This document shows, one piece after another, positions 28,701 through 35,605 of a stretch of 64,000 nucleotides of DNA. The stretch covers positions 806,001 through 870,000 of the forward strand of contig CANMJH010000001.1 of assembly GCA_947498125.1 (NCBI GenBank). The letters are read 5' to 3'. A program made the position numbers and the translations under genes. The notes under the pieces were generated by a model, which saw only the letters and a list, made by a program, of their open reading frames with translations, ran no database searches and had not been told where the DNA came from. The DNA comes from an uncultured Nioella sp. (lineage in GTDB: Bacteria; Pseudomonadota; Alphaproteobacteria; Rhodobacterales; Rhodobacteraceae). Within the stretch, counting starts at the first letter, position 1. Every line of letters begins with the position of its first letter.

Positions 28701-29140
28701 ACCAGATCGCGGTTTGAACAGATGTTGAAATAGAAATAACTTCCCATGCCACAACCGGCATAAACCCCTATGGGGCCTTGGAAATTCTCAGGAACATGCC
28801 CTGCATTTTCCATTGCCTCCCACGCCGTTTCAAGGAATTGGCGGTGCTGCGGATCCATGATCGCAGCCTCTTTGGGGGAAAGTCCAAAAAACTCGGCATC
28901 AAAGGCCGCCAGATGGTCAAGCGGGGCGGCAAAGGGGACATAGTCTGGCCGGTCAACAAGATGTGGCGCTTCGCCAGCTTCAATCAACTCATCGCGGCTC
29001 AGGCGCCGGATCGAACAGATCCCGGCAGACAGGTTTTGCCAATAGGTTTCCACATCGCCCGCACCCGGTAGATGCGCAGCCATCCCTACGATCGCTATAT
29101 CGTTTTCAGAGACCATATTCTCCGCTTCTGCTCGACTCAT
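22781..29140 (-). CDS. type I polyketide synthase module KS-AT-KR-DH-ACP-TE
   Basis: 2119 residues. KS about 12-435 has the catalytic C186 in TACSTSL, H322 in HGTGT and H362 in NIGHLDTAAG. AT about 538-830 has S635 in GHSMGE; the specificity loop reads IAAHS (731-735), neither the HAFH of malonyl nor the YASH of methylmalonyl ATs. A noncatalytic reductase half (about 905-1140) precedes the active KR: TGGYGGIG at 1155-1162, IDD at 1258-1260 (B-type like), and Y1315. DH about 1365-1645 has H1400 and D1564. ACP has S1775 in LGGHSLIAV. The type I TE has S1921 in GFSGGG and H2079. KR before DH departs from the textbook order. It is the first gene of the operon; an alternative start is the Met at residue 9. 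Confidence 0.95.
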   Translation of the reverse strand: MSRAEAENMVSENDIAIVGMAAHLPGAGDVETYWQNLSAGICSIRRLSRDELIEAGEAPHLVDRPDYVPFAAPLDHLAAFDAEFFGLSPKEAAIMDPQHRQFLETAWEAMENAGHVPENFQGPIGVYAGCGMGSYFYFNICSNRDLVDQTGMFLLRHTGNDKDFLSTRVSHIFDLKGPSISMQTACSTSLVATHYAVQSLLMGECDMALAGGVTIELPNLRGYLHKEGEILSPDGQCHAFDHRAEGTVFGSGAGCVVLRRAADAIADGDHIWAIIKGSAINNDGSDKAGYLAPSVGGQAEAIAEAQAVAGVPADTVDYVECHGTGTYLGDPIEVAALTDAFSRSDNGQANCRIGSVKTNIGHLDTAAGVASLIKASLALNHRQIPPSLGYEKPNPAIGFENTPFMVNDQLTPWPETGHPARAGVNSLGVGGTNAHVVLEEAPKRAASEASDWPFHLFCLSAKGKKALEGNAEALAAHLEARADQDLADIAWTLKEGRAGFEKRRVVVAESHAEAAAALRENDPRRVFTHTAMEADPEITFMFPGGGAQYAGMARDLYETEPVFADWMDQGLDILEPKLDFDIRALWLPEEGDLDAANERLKTPSVQLPLIMIVEYALAQLWMSWGVEPKALIGHSMGENTAACLAGVMSFEDCIGLVHLRGQLMDGVTNGGMLSVPLSANALQPYLGDDLDLGVVNGPSLTVASGPAEALDRLERVLAADDIQGHRIPINIAAHSRLLDPILDRFRAYLTSITLNAPQIPFISNRSGTFITADEATSPTYWVDHLRGTVFFADGLTTLAKEKSRAYIEVGPGKALASLAGQHPDIDPNQVLGTLRHADDPAADDAYFLAMLGRIWALGGSFDWEQYWGEARRNRVVLPSYAFQKSDYFIEPAKPKTETAVQWLMREDNPENWVWRPIWRPEYAPCDIDVTGDLAGAPIENWLFFADEGGLAKQAAKRLRDAGHSVTLVEPGDAFGQFGDGYRLATERGREGYDQLMMALQDAGELPTRIVHMWLLTKDETFRPGSSFFHRVQEQGFWSLFYLAQSWADAGGAGVHIDVVTSGAVQTREEALPYPEKSTIYGPARVIPREFPCMTVGCLDLDRASEPALLEEILSEGVNREAAHRGTKRLLRGYAETRLPDISGLRIQDGATVLLTGGYGGIGTSVAEALIKKHKARIALISRAGLPPRDRWEALLSNAAPQDRTAARIRAVQRLEAAGGEIMTLAADVANIDEMTRAKAEIEAKFGVIDGVVHGAGVIDDAPILAKSSMGIEDVFTPKIHGTQVLDQIFPDGALSWMVLFSSSSTATAPAGQVDYVAANEYLNAYASARAGGKTKVLALNWGIWSGVGMAAEAMQARVAEPPAPVPVTLPLFDEAGFDPNGNRIFTATWRPKDIAILDQHRTKAGDALLPGTGYFELIAEALKGQGEPMGYEIRDLWFLRPLSTPDDVDTRIRVTLARSDEGYHFSAESAVDGANWELNAEADIVLLPLAAPLQASLEDFRAKLDAPVAAEEGETLRAAQEEHLNFGPDWRVLRETRLGQGEGLARLAMDRHDPSISLPPGLMDIATGWAMDLIEGYRAAALWVPVSYASVKIHAPLPAKIYSYIRNARANKVDDQTASFDVTITDEVGLVCVEIQGFTIRRLTGEIRFAAPTGKAVSEQIGPRALSQAEERLRHNIAQGIQPEEGAQAFLKALGSPYPQLVISSLDLPAMIDQAGMDIAAGSGSDQDFARPDLDSDYIAPEGPVEEALAAIWRDLLGVGEIGADDSFFDLGGHSLIAVRLFASVKKTWGVDFPISVLFEAPTIRKIAGMIDASGVVSDAEGAPEVTAEPARRFTHLVPMHQGEGGPKTPFFLVAGMFGNVLNLRHLAHLLGTDRPFFGVQARGLFGEDDPHGSIHAAAADYLAEIKQIQPKGPYLLGGFSGGGITAYEMAQILKSEGEEVAALVLLDTPLPQRRPLSRADRAAIQIQELKSGGFAYPFYWLARRIRWEIAKRRTKTDDNSETPQFHNAAIEAAFLDAVGTYTLQPWAGPLSLFRPPLVGKWTLKDGTLVNSERAYVTHDNDWTDWADNLEVFEVPGDHDSMVLEPNVRVLAAEMAKVIARADRAQDAARGWEGNHAAE
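22801..22806 (-). promoter_or_regulatory. ribosome binding site GGGAGG deciding the GT2 start
   Basis: Reverse-strand GGGAGG lies six bases upstream of the ATG at 22794 and inside the 3' end of the PKS gene. It supports that start over the in-frame ATG at 22845. Confidence 0.75.
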
Positions 29141-29390
29141 TATTCCGGTTTTCCCAGTTTATTCCCCAGAGGGTTATGGTCCAAACTTCGCAGTGCATTC
29201 TGGTGATAATAGGGCAAAGAGCCGCCGAACTATGAAAAAATCTGGTTGATGTACGCTCTGGTGCCGCATTGCAGAAACATTGGGCGAAGATTGTGGCGCT
29301 TTTTCTGGCAAGCGACTGTTCAGGCCACCTTTCCTTCGGGGCCGAATCCATTATTGTGGGTGAAACGACTTCCCATAGGGGCACACCTGA

Positions 29391-29876
29391 ATGACGACCG
29401 AGCAATCCGATTCCATCGCCTATGGACGCCTTATGCATCGCGCCATGCGCGGGCTTATCCAGACAGTGCTAGAGGATGTCGCAAAAGACGGATTGCCAGG
29501 GGACCATCATTTCTTTGTCACGTTTGATACCCGTCAAGATGGCGTTGAAATCGCTGATTGGCTGCGCGAACGTTATCCCGAAGAAATGACCATTGTGATT
29601 CAGCATTGGTTTGACGGGTTGATTGTCGACGATGATGGTTTCTCTATCACTCTGAATTTTGGTGATAATCCCGAACCCTTGCGTGTTCCGTTTGATGCGA
29701 TTCTTACATTCGTGGATCCCTCTGTCGAGTTTGGGCTTCGCTTTGAAACCCAAGGGGAAGATGGCCCAGAGGATGAGCCGCCCGAACCCGATGGCGATGA
29801 CACGCCCGAGGATGAGACCGAGGATCATCAGGATGCCGAAGTTGTCTCGCTCGACCGGTTCCGCCGAAATCATTAA
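29391..29876 (+). CDS. sspB: ClpXP adaptor SspB homologue
   Basis: A 161-residue alphaproteobacterial SspB-like adaptor that delivers ssrA-tagged proteins to ClpXP. The folded domain begins YGRLMHRAMRGLIQTVLEDVAK and includes HFFVTFDTRQDGVEI and FDGLIVDDDGFSITLNF, the family substrate-binding core. The C-terminus is an acidic disordered linker (EDEPPEPDGDD) ending VVSLDRFRRNH, consistent with a flexible tail carrying a ClpX-binding motif. It is divergent from the PKS gene across about 250 bp and is otherwise a housekeeping neighbour. Confidence 0.87.
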   Translation: MTTEQSDSIAYGRLMHRAMRGLIQTVLEDVAKDGLPGDHHFFVTFDTRQDGVEIADWLRERYPEEMTIVIQHWFDGLIVDDDGFSITLNFGDNPEPLRVPFDAILTFVDPSVEFGLRFETQGEDGPEDEPPEPDGDDTPEDETEDHQDAEVVSLDRFRRNH

Positions 29877-29955
29877 GTGAAGCTTTGGTGACATCGCCGT
29901 CTTGCGGTTGATTAGCTCTTCGCCTTTGGCCAATTTGCGCGTGACGTAAATCTGC

Positions 29956-30540
29956 ATGAGGCCCTCGATGTCCGGCGATCTTGGCTTGTTCTTTGGCCAG
30001 CTCCTTAAAAAACCTCATCAAGTGGTGGCCTTGGCCCCGTCAACTCGGGCTTTGGCGCAGGAGATGGTTTGCGGGCTAAATCCATTAAAAGGCCCTGTGA
30101 TCGAACTGGGCGCGGGCACCGGGCGGATTACCAAAGCGATTTTGCAACAAGGCATTGCACCCGAAGCCGTGCATTCCATTGAGCTTAATCCAGTATTTTG
30201 CGCCAAGTTGGCCCGCGACCATCCCGGCCTGAATGTACATGATATTTCGGCCGGGGATGTCGGCAAACTGCCCATCCGGCAGGCGCAGGCGGTGATTTCC
30301 GGCCTGCCCCTTCTATCAATGCCTGCTGACCTGCAAGCCGAGATCTTGTTCGGCAGCTTCCGGCGCCTTGCCCCCGGCGGCGTATTTGTTCAGTTCACCT
30401 ACGGCCCCCGCCCGCCAATCCGAGAAGCAATCCGCGACGCCCTTGGGCTAGACTGGAGTGTCAGCCGCAAAGTCTGGGGCAACCTGCCGCCTGCTCGTGT
30501 GTACCGGTTTCGCAAAGCCACCGGTTCAAGTCTCAACTAG
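29956..30540 (+). CDS. SAM-dependent methyltransferase, probable PmtA-type phospholipid N-methyltransferase
   Basis: A 194-residue class I methyltransferase. It opens with FFGQLLKKPHQVVALAPSTRALAQ and has the SAM motif VIELGAGTGRITKAI followed by HSIELNP. This organisation and length match the alphaproteobacterial phospholipid N-methyltransferase family, which methylates phosphatidylethanolamine to phosphatidylcholine; rRNA dimethylases share part of the fold. An alternative start is the Met at residue 5. Its 3' end overlaps the convergent monooxygenase-like gene by 15 bp. The exact substrate cannot be proved from sequence. Confidence 0.72.
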   Translation: MRPSMSGDLGLFFGQLLKKPHQVVALAPSTRALAQEMVCGLNPLKGPVIELGAGTGRITKAILQQGIAPEAVHSIELNPVFCAKLARDHPGLNVHDISAGDVGKLPIRQAQAVISGLPLLSMPADLQAEILFGSFRRLAPGGVFVQFTYGPRPPIREAIRDALGLDWSVSRKVWGNLPPARVYRFRKATGSSLN

Positions 30541-30823
30541 GTCGTAGTGCTTTATCGTTCGCGCCTCGACCAACTCTGCTTCATCCGGTGCGATATGCGG
30601 GCTGGTGTAATCTTCGCCAACAAAGGCCTTTAGCGACGCCAGATCGCGCCAAACCATCACAAAACTAAACTCTCGCGGGCTTTCTGGCCGCGCGGCGCCC
30701 GGCAGCACTTGCACAATTCCATCCGTTGACGCCATCAATGGGATCGCAACGTCATGAAAGAACGTCTCAAACTCGGCCTCTTTTCTGGGGTCTGACCGTC
30801 ACCTGAAAAACGCGCATTATCAT
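30526..30823 (-). pseudogene. antibiotic biosynthesis monooxygenase-like protein, frameshifted
   Basis: A good start (ATG at 30823, GGAGG seven bases upstream) opens MIMRVFQVTVRPQK but hits a stop after 18 codons. Removing one base from the four-base T run at 30781-30784 joins it to the downstream frame KEAEFETFFHDVAIPLMAST, giving a protein of about 98 residues resembling the ABM/DABB ferredoxin-like fold. The downstream frame is intact to TIKHYDLVET. A homopolymer sequencing error is as likely as a true disruption. Function of the intact protein is unknown. Confidence 0.65.
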
Positions 30824-30953
30824 CGCAGCACCTCCTTTGCTGTTGAGGCGTCCACTATAGCATAGGGATGTTCTGCGGCTGTTTGCGCCAACATTTGTAA
30901 GGGGAATTGCTCAACCCCCCGTAGCAGCTTATAGCGTTGCGCAACCAGTTCCG

Positions 30954-30960
30954 AAGGAGG
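30954..30960 (+). promoter_or_regulatory. ribosome binding site of fumC
   Basis: AAGGAGG ends six bases before the ATG at 30967 and favours that start over the upstream in-frame ATG at 30937. Confidence 0.75.
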
Positions 30961-30966
30961 CCCCCA

Positions 30967-32361
30967 ATGACCGAAACCCGCACCGAAACCGATAGTTTTG
31001 GCCCGCTTGAGGTTCCCACCGATAAATATTGGGGCGCGCAGACGCAGCGCTCGATCATGAACTTCCCCATCGGCTGGGAAAAACAGCCTGTCGCCATCGT
31101 GCGCGCGCTTGGCGTGATCAAAAAAGCCTGCGCCATACAGAACAAGGCGACCGGCAATCTGGACGTAAAAATCGCCGACGCAGTGATTGAGGCTGCTGGT
31201 GAGGTGATCGACGGCAAGTTTGACGATAACTTCCCTCTTGTTGTTTGGCAGACCGGATCGGGCACGCAGTCGAACATGAACTCCAACGAGGTGATCGCCA
31301 ACCGCGCGATTGAAATCCTTGGCGGCGTCATCGGCTCGAAAGACCCAGTGCATCCCAATGATCACTGCAATATGGGTCAATCTTCCAACGACACCTTCCC
31401 AACGGCAATGCATATCGGCGCGGCAATGATGGTGCGCGATACGCTGCTGCCCGGCCTGACTAAACTGGCCGAAGGGCTTGAGGCGAAATCCGAAGAGTTC
31501 AAAGACATCATCAAGATCGGCCGCACTCATACGCAGGATGCGACGCCGCTGACTTTGGGCCAGGAATTTTCCGGCTACGCCCATATGATCCGTCAGGGCA
31601 TCGCTCGCGTTGAAGCCGCCCTGCCCGGCATTTACGAGCTTGCCCAAGGCGGCACGGCGGTTGGCACAGGTCTGAACACACAAAAAGGCTGGGGCGAGGC
31701 TGTTGCAGCGCATATGGCCGAGATTACCGGCCTGCCTTTCGTGACTGCGCCCAATAAATTCGAGGCGCTGTCGGCCCATGACGCCATGGTCTTTATGTCC
31801 GGCGCTTTGGCCACCGTCGCGGGCTCCATGTATAAAATCGCCAATGATATCCGGTTCTTGGGTTCTGGCCCGCGCTCTGGCCTTGGTGAACTTATCCTGC
31901 CCGAAAATGAGCCCGGTTCGTCCATCATGCCCGGCAAGGTGAACCCAACCCAAGCCGAGGCGATGACCCAAGTCGCGGCCCATGTCATGGGCAACAATGC
32001 CGCCATGACATTCGCCGGGTCGCAAGGTCATTTTGAACTGAACGTCTATAACCCGATGATGAGCTACAACCTGCTGCAATCGATGCAGCTTTTGGGCGAT
32101 GTGGCCGATAGCTTTACCGAGCGGATGCTGATGGGCATCGAGGCCAATGAGCCGCGCATCGATAAGCTGATGAAAGAAAGCTTAATGCTTGTAACCGCAT
32201 TGGCCCCAACCATCGGTTACGACAATGCCACCAAAGTTGCAAAAACCGCGCATAAAAATGGCACGACCCTGAAAGAAGAGGCCATTGCGCTTGGGTTTGT
32301 CGATGCCGAAACCTTCGACAAAGTTGTGCGGCCTGAACAGATGATCGGCCCCAAGGGCTGA
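30967..32361 (+). CDS. fumC: class II fumarate hydratase
   Basis: Reversibly hydrates fumarate to L-malate in the TCA cycle; iron-independent homotetramer. The 464-residue protein begins [16 protein letters not shown], with substrate-binding [12 protein letters not shown] and the superfamily signature [11 protein letters not shown] near residue 317. Length matches the family. The start at 30967 is set by an AAGGAGG six bases upstream. The downstream DUF4169 gene starts at the last base of its TGA, so they are co-translated. Confidence 0.97.
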   Translation: MTETRTETDSFGPLEVPTDKYWGAQTQRSIMNFPIGWEKQPVAIVRALGVIKKACAIQNKATGNLDVKIADAVIEAAGEVIDGKFDDNFPLVVWQTGSGTQSNMNSNEVIANRAIEILGGVIGSKDPVHPNDHCNMGQSSNDTFPTAMHIGAAMMVRDTLLPGLTKLAEGLEAKSEEFKDIIKIGRTHTQDATPLTLGQEFSGYAHMIRQGIARVEAALPGIYELAQGGTAVGTGLNTQKGWGEAVAAHMAEITGLPFVTAPNKFEALSAHDAMVFMSGALATVAGSMYKIANDIRFLGSGPRSGLGELILPENEPGSSIMPGKVNPTQAEAMTQVAAHVMGNNAAMTFAGSQGHFELNVYNPMMSYNLLQSMQLLGDVADSFTERMLMGIEANEPRIDKLMKESLMLVTALAPTIGYDNATKVAKTAHKNGTTLKEEAIALGFVDAETFDKVVRPEQMIGPKG

Positions 32362-32549
32362 TGTCTAAACCGGTCAATCTTAACCGGTTTCGCAAAGAAA
32401 AAGCGCGGGGCTTGAAAAAGGCCCGCGCTGATGAGAACGCCGTTAAATATGGGCGTAGCAAGGCCGACAAGGCCAAGGATGCCGCCGAAACGCAGCTAAA
32501 TATCAACAAATTAGATGCACATAAACGGCACGATCCTGCGCCTGAGTGA
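32361..32549 (+). CDS. DUF4169-type small basic protein
   Basis: A 62-residue, highly charged protein starting SKPVNLNRFRKEKARG and rich in Lys, Arg and Ala. The VNLNRxRK opening matches small alphaproteobacterial proteins commonly found next to fumC and a ribbon-helix-helix gene (DUF4169). Its ATG overlaps the fumC TGA by one base (TGATG). No catalytic motif; function unknown. Confidence 0.8.
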   Translation: MSKPVNLNRFRKEKARGLKKARADENAVKYGRSKADKAKDAAETQLNINKLDAHKRHDPAPE

Positions 32550-32622
32550 CGGGAACTAACAAACCCGAAAGCATTCTTTGCCACCCTGCGAACAATCGCA
32601 TTAGCAAGGAAAGCTGGAACGG

Positions 32623-33699
32623 GTGGCCAGAAATTCGAACGGCAATAGTAGCGGCAACAATAGCGGCAATGGCAACGCCTATGGGCGCAGCAGCAACGAG
32701 TCTGATCGGACAGAAAGCAGCAGTGCCGCTGCCGATGACGGCACGCAAAGCTATGAAATGACCGCCTATAAATGGGCCGGGTTTACCGAATATGACGAAT
32801 CCGTCGAGATGACGGTGACGGATGATGACGATCAAATGGATTGGTACGGGCAGGATACCGGGCAGGCCGAAACCGCTGAAATTGATGGCGAGACCTTTTC
32901 GATCAGTATGACCGGAACGATCAAAACATCCTTTACCGATAGCGAGGGGCAAACCCATACCGAGGATTTTACCTATACCTATACATCGGATGGGTATTAT
33001 TTCATCCCTCCGCCTGGCTCCTCGTTTGATGAGGGCAGCACGCTCAATTCCTTCCCCGACAACCGATGGGAAGACACTTCTGGCGTCAATTACGAGGAGG
33101 TGGTCTGCTTCACACCGGGGTGTCAGATCTTAACGGATAAGGGCCTGCGCCCGGCGGCGGTTTTGAAACCTGGCGATCTTATCCAAACTGCCGATAACGG
33201 GGTGCAGCGCATCAAATGGGTGGGGCGCAGCGACCTGCCTGCGTTGCGGCGCGTGGCGCGGAATTTGCATCCGATTCGAATACGCAAGGGCGCCTTTGGC
33301 GATGGCTGCCCAAACCGCGATATTCATGTCTCGCCCCAACATCGGTTTTGTCTGAATGGCACCGATCACCTCTTTGGTGAGCCGGAAATGCTTGCTGCAG
33401 CCAAAACGCTGATCGACGGCGTCAGGGTCGAAAAAGTGCGATCATGGGCCGGGGTCAGTTATGTTCATATCCTCTTCGACCGTCACGAGCTGATCAATTG
33501 TAACGGGCTGTGGACCGAAAGCTTTCAACCCGCCAAACGATCCCTCAAAACCCTTTCGCCCGATATGGCGGGCGCCTTGGCAAAGGTGATCGGCACGGCC
33601 CCTGCCCCAATGCGCGCGGCGCGCTCAGCGCTCAAACCGTGGGAAGTGCCGGTCATTCCGCCAGAACGGATTTTCCTTTCCGCCCGGCCTATGACCTGA
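32623..33699 (+). CDS. Hint-domain protein with Asn/Gly/Ser-rich N-terminus
   Basis: A 358-residue protein from a GTG start with AAGGA about twelve bases upstream. Residues 1-40 are low-complexity (NSNGNSSGNNSGNGN), and residues 45-150 are acidic with repeated Thr/Asp. A Hedgehog/intein-type Hint domain spans about 165-330: VCFTPGCQILTDKG, AAVLKPGDLIQT, the block-B-like SPQHRFCL and LINCNGLWTESF. The residue before the nucleophilic Cys is Val, and there is no usual C-terminal extein. Such Hint_2 proteins are abundant in Rhodobacteraceae and may self-process; the biological role is unproved. Confidence 0.8.
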   Translation: MARNSNGNSSGNNSGNGNAYGRSSNESDRTESSSAAADDGTQSYEMTAYKWAGFTEYDESVEMTVTDDDDQMDWYGQDTGQAETAEIDGETFSISMTGTIKTSFTDSEGQTHTEDFTYTYTSDGYYFIPPPGSSFDEGSTLNSFPDNRWEDTSGVNYEEVVCFTPGCQILTDKGLRPAAVLKPGDLIQTADNGVQRIKWVGRSDLPALRRVARNLHPIRIRKGAFGDGCPNRDIHVSPQHRFCLNGTDHLFGEPEMLAAAKTLIDGVRVEKVRSWAGVSYVHILFDRHELINCNGLWTESFQPAKRSLKTLSPDMAGALAKVIGTAPAPMRAARSALKPWEVPVIPPERIFLSARPMT

Positions 33700-33712
33700 C
33701 AAAAAGGGCCTT

Positions 33713-33934
33713 ATGGATGCCCGCCCCAAAAAACGCAGTCTTACGCTTCGCGGCCACCGCACATCGGTATCGCTTGAGGATGACTTCTGGCGCGAGTTTT
33801 TAGCTATCGCCAAAGCGCGCGGTCTGGCAATTAACGCCTTGGCCGCCGAAATTGACGAAGCGCGCGGCGTTGATGCCGGACTGGCCTCGGCCATTCGAGT
33901 CTATGTGCTGACCCATCTGAAAAGCCAGATTTAG
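33713..33934 (+). CDS. ribbon-helix-helix domain protein
   Basis: A 73-residue protein. RSLTLRGHRTSVSLEDDFWREFLAIA has the beta strand followed by two helices of a ribbon-helix-helix DNA-binding fold, matching the alphaproteobacterial RHH_4-like family. It begins 13 bp after the Hint gene and overlaps the convergent hflX stop by four bases. It probably binds DNA as a dimer; no partner toxin is visible next to it. Confidence 0.78.
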   Translation: MDARPKKRSLTLRGHRTSVSLEDDFWREFLAIAKARGLAINALAAEIDEARGVDAGLASAIRVYVLTHLKSQI

Positions 33935-35226
33935 AGCGCAGCAAAACTTACCTTTTGTCGCTCGGTCCAAAAAACCTTCAGATCGAACCCACTTTCAGTC
34001 TGCACTTCCTCTTCGACGACACCCTCGTCAAAAAGCCACGCCCTTTTGCGTCCATCCGCAAATTCAAGGTGAAGATCCTGATGATGCCGGGGCGGCGTTA
34101 GGTAATCTGCGACGCCTTGCAACAATGCAGGCAGCCCGTCGCCCGTTAGTGCTGAAAGCGCAAATATTCCGTCCTTGCGCGCGGCCATTGCGCCAAGTTC
34201 TTGCGCACGTTCTGGAGGCAAAAGGTCGGTCTTGTTCCACAGTTCCAGCTGCGGAGTAGTATCGTCAACGCCCAAATCCTCAAGGATCAACGCCACATCG
34301 CGGGCCTGTTCCTCGGTCTCTTCATGAGCGACATCGCGGACATGTAAGATAAGGTCCGCATCCAGCACTTCCTCTAGCGTCGCCCGAAAAGCCGCAACCA
34401 ATTGCGTCGGCAAATCCGATATGAATCCTACGGTGTCCGACAAGATCACTTCGGGGCCATCTGGCAAGGTCACGGCGCGCATCGTAGGGTCGAGCGTGGC
34501 AAAGAGCATGTCTTTTGCCATCACCTCAGCGCCAGTTAAGCGGTTGAAAAGTGTAGATTTCCCGGCATTCGTATATCCCACCAAGGCCACAACAGGGTAT
34601 GGAATTTTCTTGCGGGCAGCGCGGTGCAAAGCGCGGGTTTTCACCACTTTGCCAAGCTGCCGTTTGATGCGTGTAACCGCCTCATCAATCGCGCGGCGGT
34701 CCGCTTCGATCTGCGTTTCGCCCGGTCCGCCTACAAATCCAAGCCCGCCACGCTGGCGTTCAAGGTGGGTCCAGGCCCGGACAAGGCGCGTGCGTTGGTA
34801 GGACAGTGCCGCCAATTCGACCTGCAACACGCCCTCGCGTGTGCGGGCGCGGTCTGCAAAAATCTCAAGGATCAACCCGGTCCGGTCGAGCAGTTTCGTG
34901 CCCCATTCCTTTTCCAAATTGCGTTGCTGGACGGGCGTCACAGGCCCGTCAATCAGAACCAGATCAACCTCGTTTGATTTGATCAGCTCTTTTAATTCCT
35001 CGACTTTGCCGGTTCCAAACAATAGTCCCGGCTGCGCCTTTTGCAGGCGAACAACCTGCGAGGCCACAACCTGCAAATCTGGCAGGGCGGCGGCAAGGGA
35101 CACGGCCTCTTCTAGCGCAGCCCCGGCTTCACGCCGGTCGCGATCTGAAAGAAGCTCAGGATGCAGGACAAATGCGCGCGTTGGGTGGTCTTCACCGCTT
35201 GCGTCGTCAAAACTTGAAGAGGTCAC
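33931..35226 (-). CDS. hflX: GTPase HflX
   Basis: A 431-residue ribosome-associated GTPase that splits stalled ribosomes. The N-terminal HflX domain has the GTGKVEEL segment and a glycine-rich [13 protein letters not shown] linker. The G domain shows G1 [11 protein letters not shown]2/G3 [10 protein letters not shown] and G4 NKTD. Its start overlaps the hfq stop by four bases, the common hfq-hflX arrangement. Confidence 0.95.
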   Translation of the reverse strand: MTSSSFDDASGEDHPTRAFVLHPELLSDRDRREAGAALEEAVSLAAALPDLQVVASQVVRLQKAQPGLLFGTGKVEELKELIKSNEVDLVLIDGPVTPVQQRNLEKEWGTKLLDRTGLILEIFADRARTREGVLQVELAALSYQRTRLVRAWTHLERQRGGLGFVGGPGETQIEADRRAIDEAVTRIKRQLGKVVKTRALHRAARKKIPYPVVALVGYTNAGKSTLFNRLTGAEVMAKDMLFATLDPTMRAVTLPDGPEVILSDTVGFISDLPTQLVAAFRATLEEVLDADLILHVRDVAHEETEEQARDVALILEDLGVDDTTPQLELWNKTDLLPPERAQELGAMAARKDGIFALSALTGDGLPALLQGVADYLTPPRHHQDLHLEFADGRKRAWLFDEGVVEEEVQTESGFDLKVFWTERQKVSFAAL

Positions 35227-35456
35227 TCTTCCCCATCATAAAGATTGATCGGTTGAGCAGGCATCACTGTGGAAATTGCGTGTTTATACACCAGTTGCGA
35301 CTGACCATCCCGGCGCAAAAGCACACAGAAATTATCGAACCAAGTTATAACGCCCTGCAGCTTTACGCCATTGATCAAAAAGATCGTGACAGGAACTTTT
35401 GTCTTGCGGACATGGTTTAAAAAGGCGTCCTGCAAATTTTGTTTATTTTCGGCCAT
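35223..35456 (-). CDS. hfq: RNA chaperone Hfq
   Basis: A 77-residue Sm-like protein. It has the N-terminal helix [13 protein letters not shown], Sm1 residues [15 protein letters not shown] with FDNF, and the Sm2 signature YKHAIST. It forms hexamers that pair small RNAs with mRNAs. It lies upstream of hflX in a coupled pair, downstream of trkH on the same strand after a gap of about 150 bp. Confidence 0.97.
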   Translation of the reverse strand: MAENKQNLQDAFLNHVRKTKVPVTIFLINGVKLQGVITWFDNFCVLLRRDGQSQLVYKHAISTVMPAQPINLYDGEE

Positions 35457-35605
35457 ATCTCGAAACTTGCCTTATTGTTGTTGCTCTGCCCGTTATCTCG
35501 GGCAGCCTTGGGACCACGGCTCGGAGTATGGGCAGATTTCTTAAGGGATTTCCACCCCGATTTCAGATGCTTGTGAATCTGACGTAGCGAATGCCTGTTT
35601 TTTGT

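Noticed and set aside
30820-32079. Long minus-strand ORF (419 codons) opposite fumC
   Set aside because: It is antisense to a full-length, motif-complete fumarase. Its composition is that of a codon shadow, with many His/Arg, and no domain is seen.
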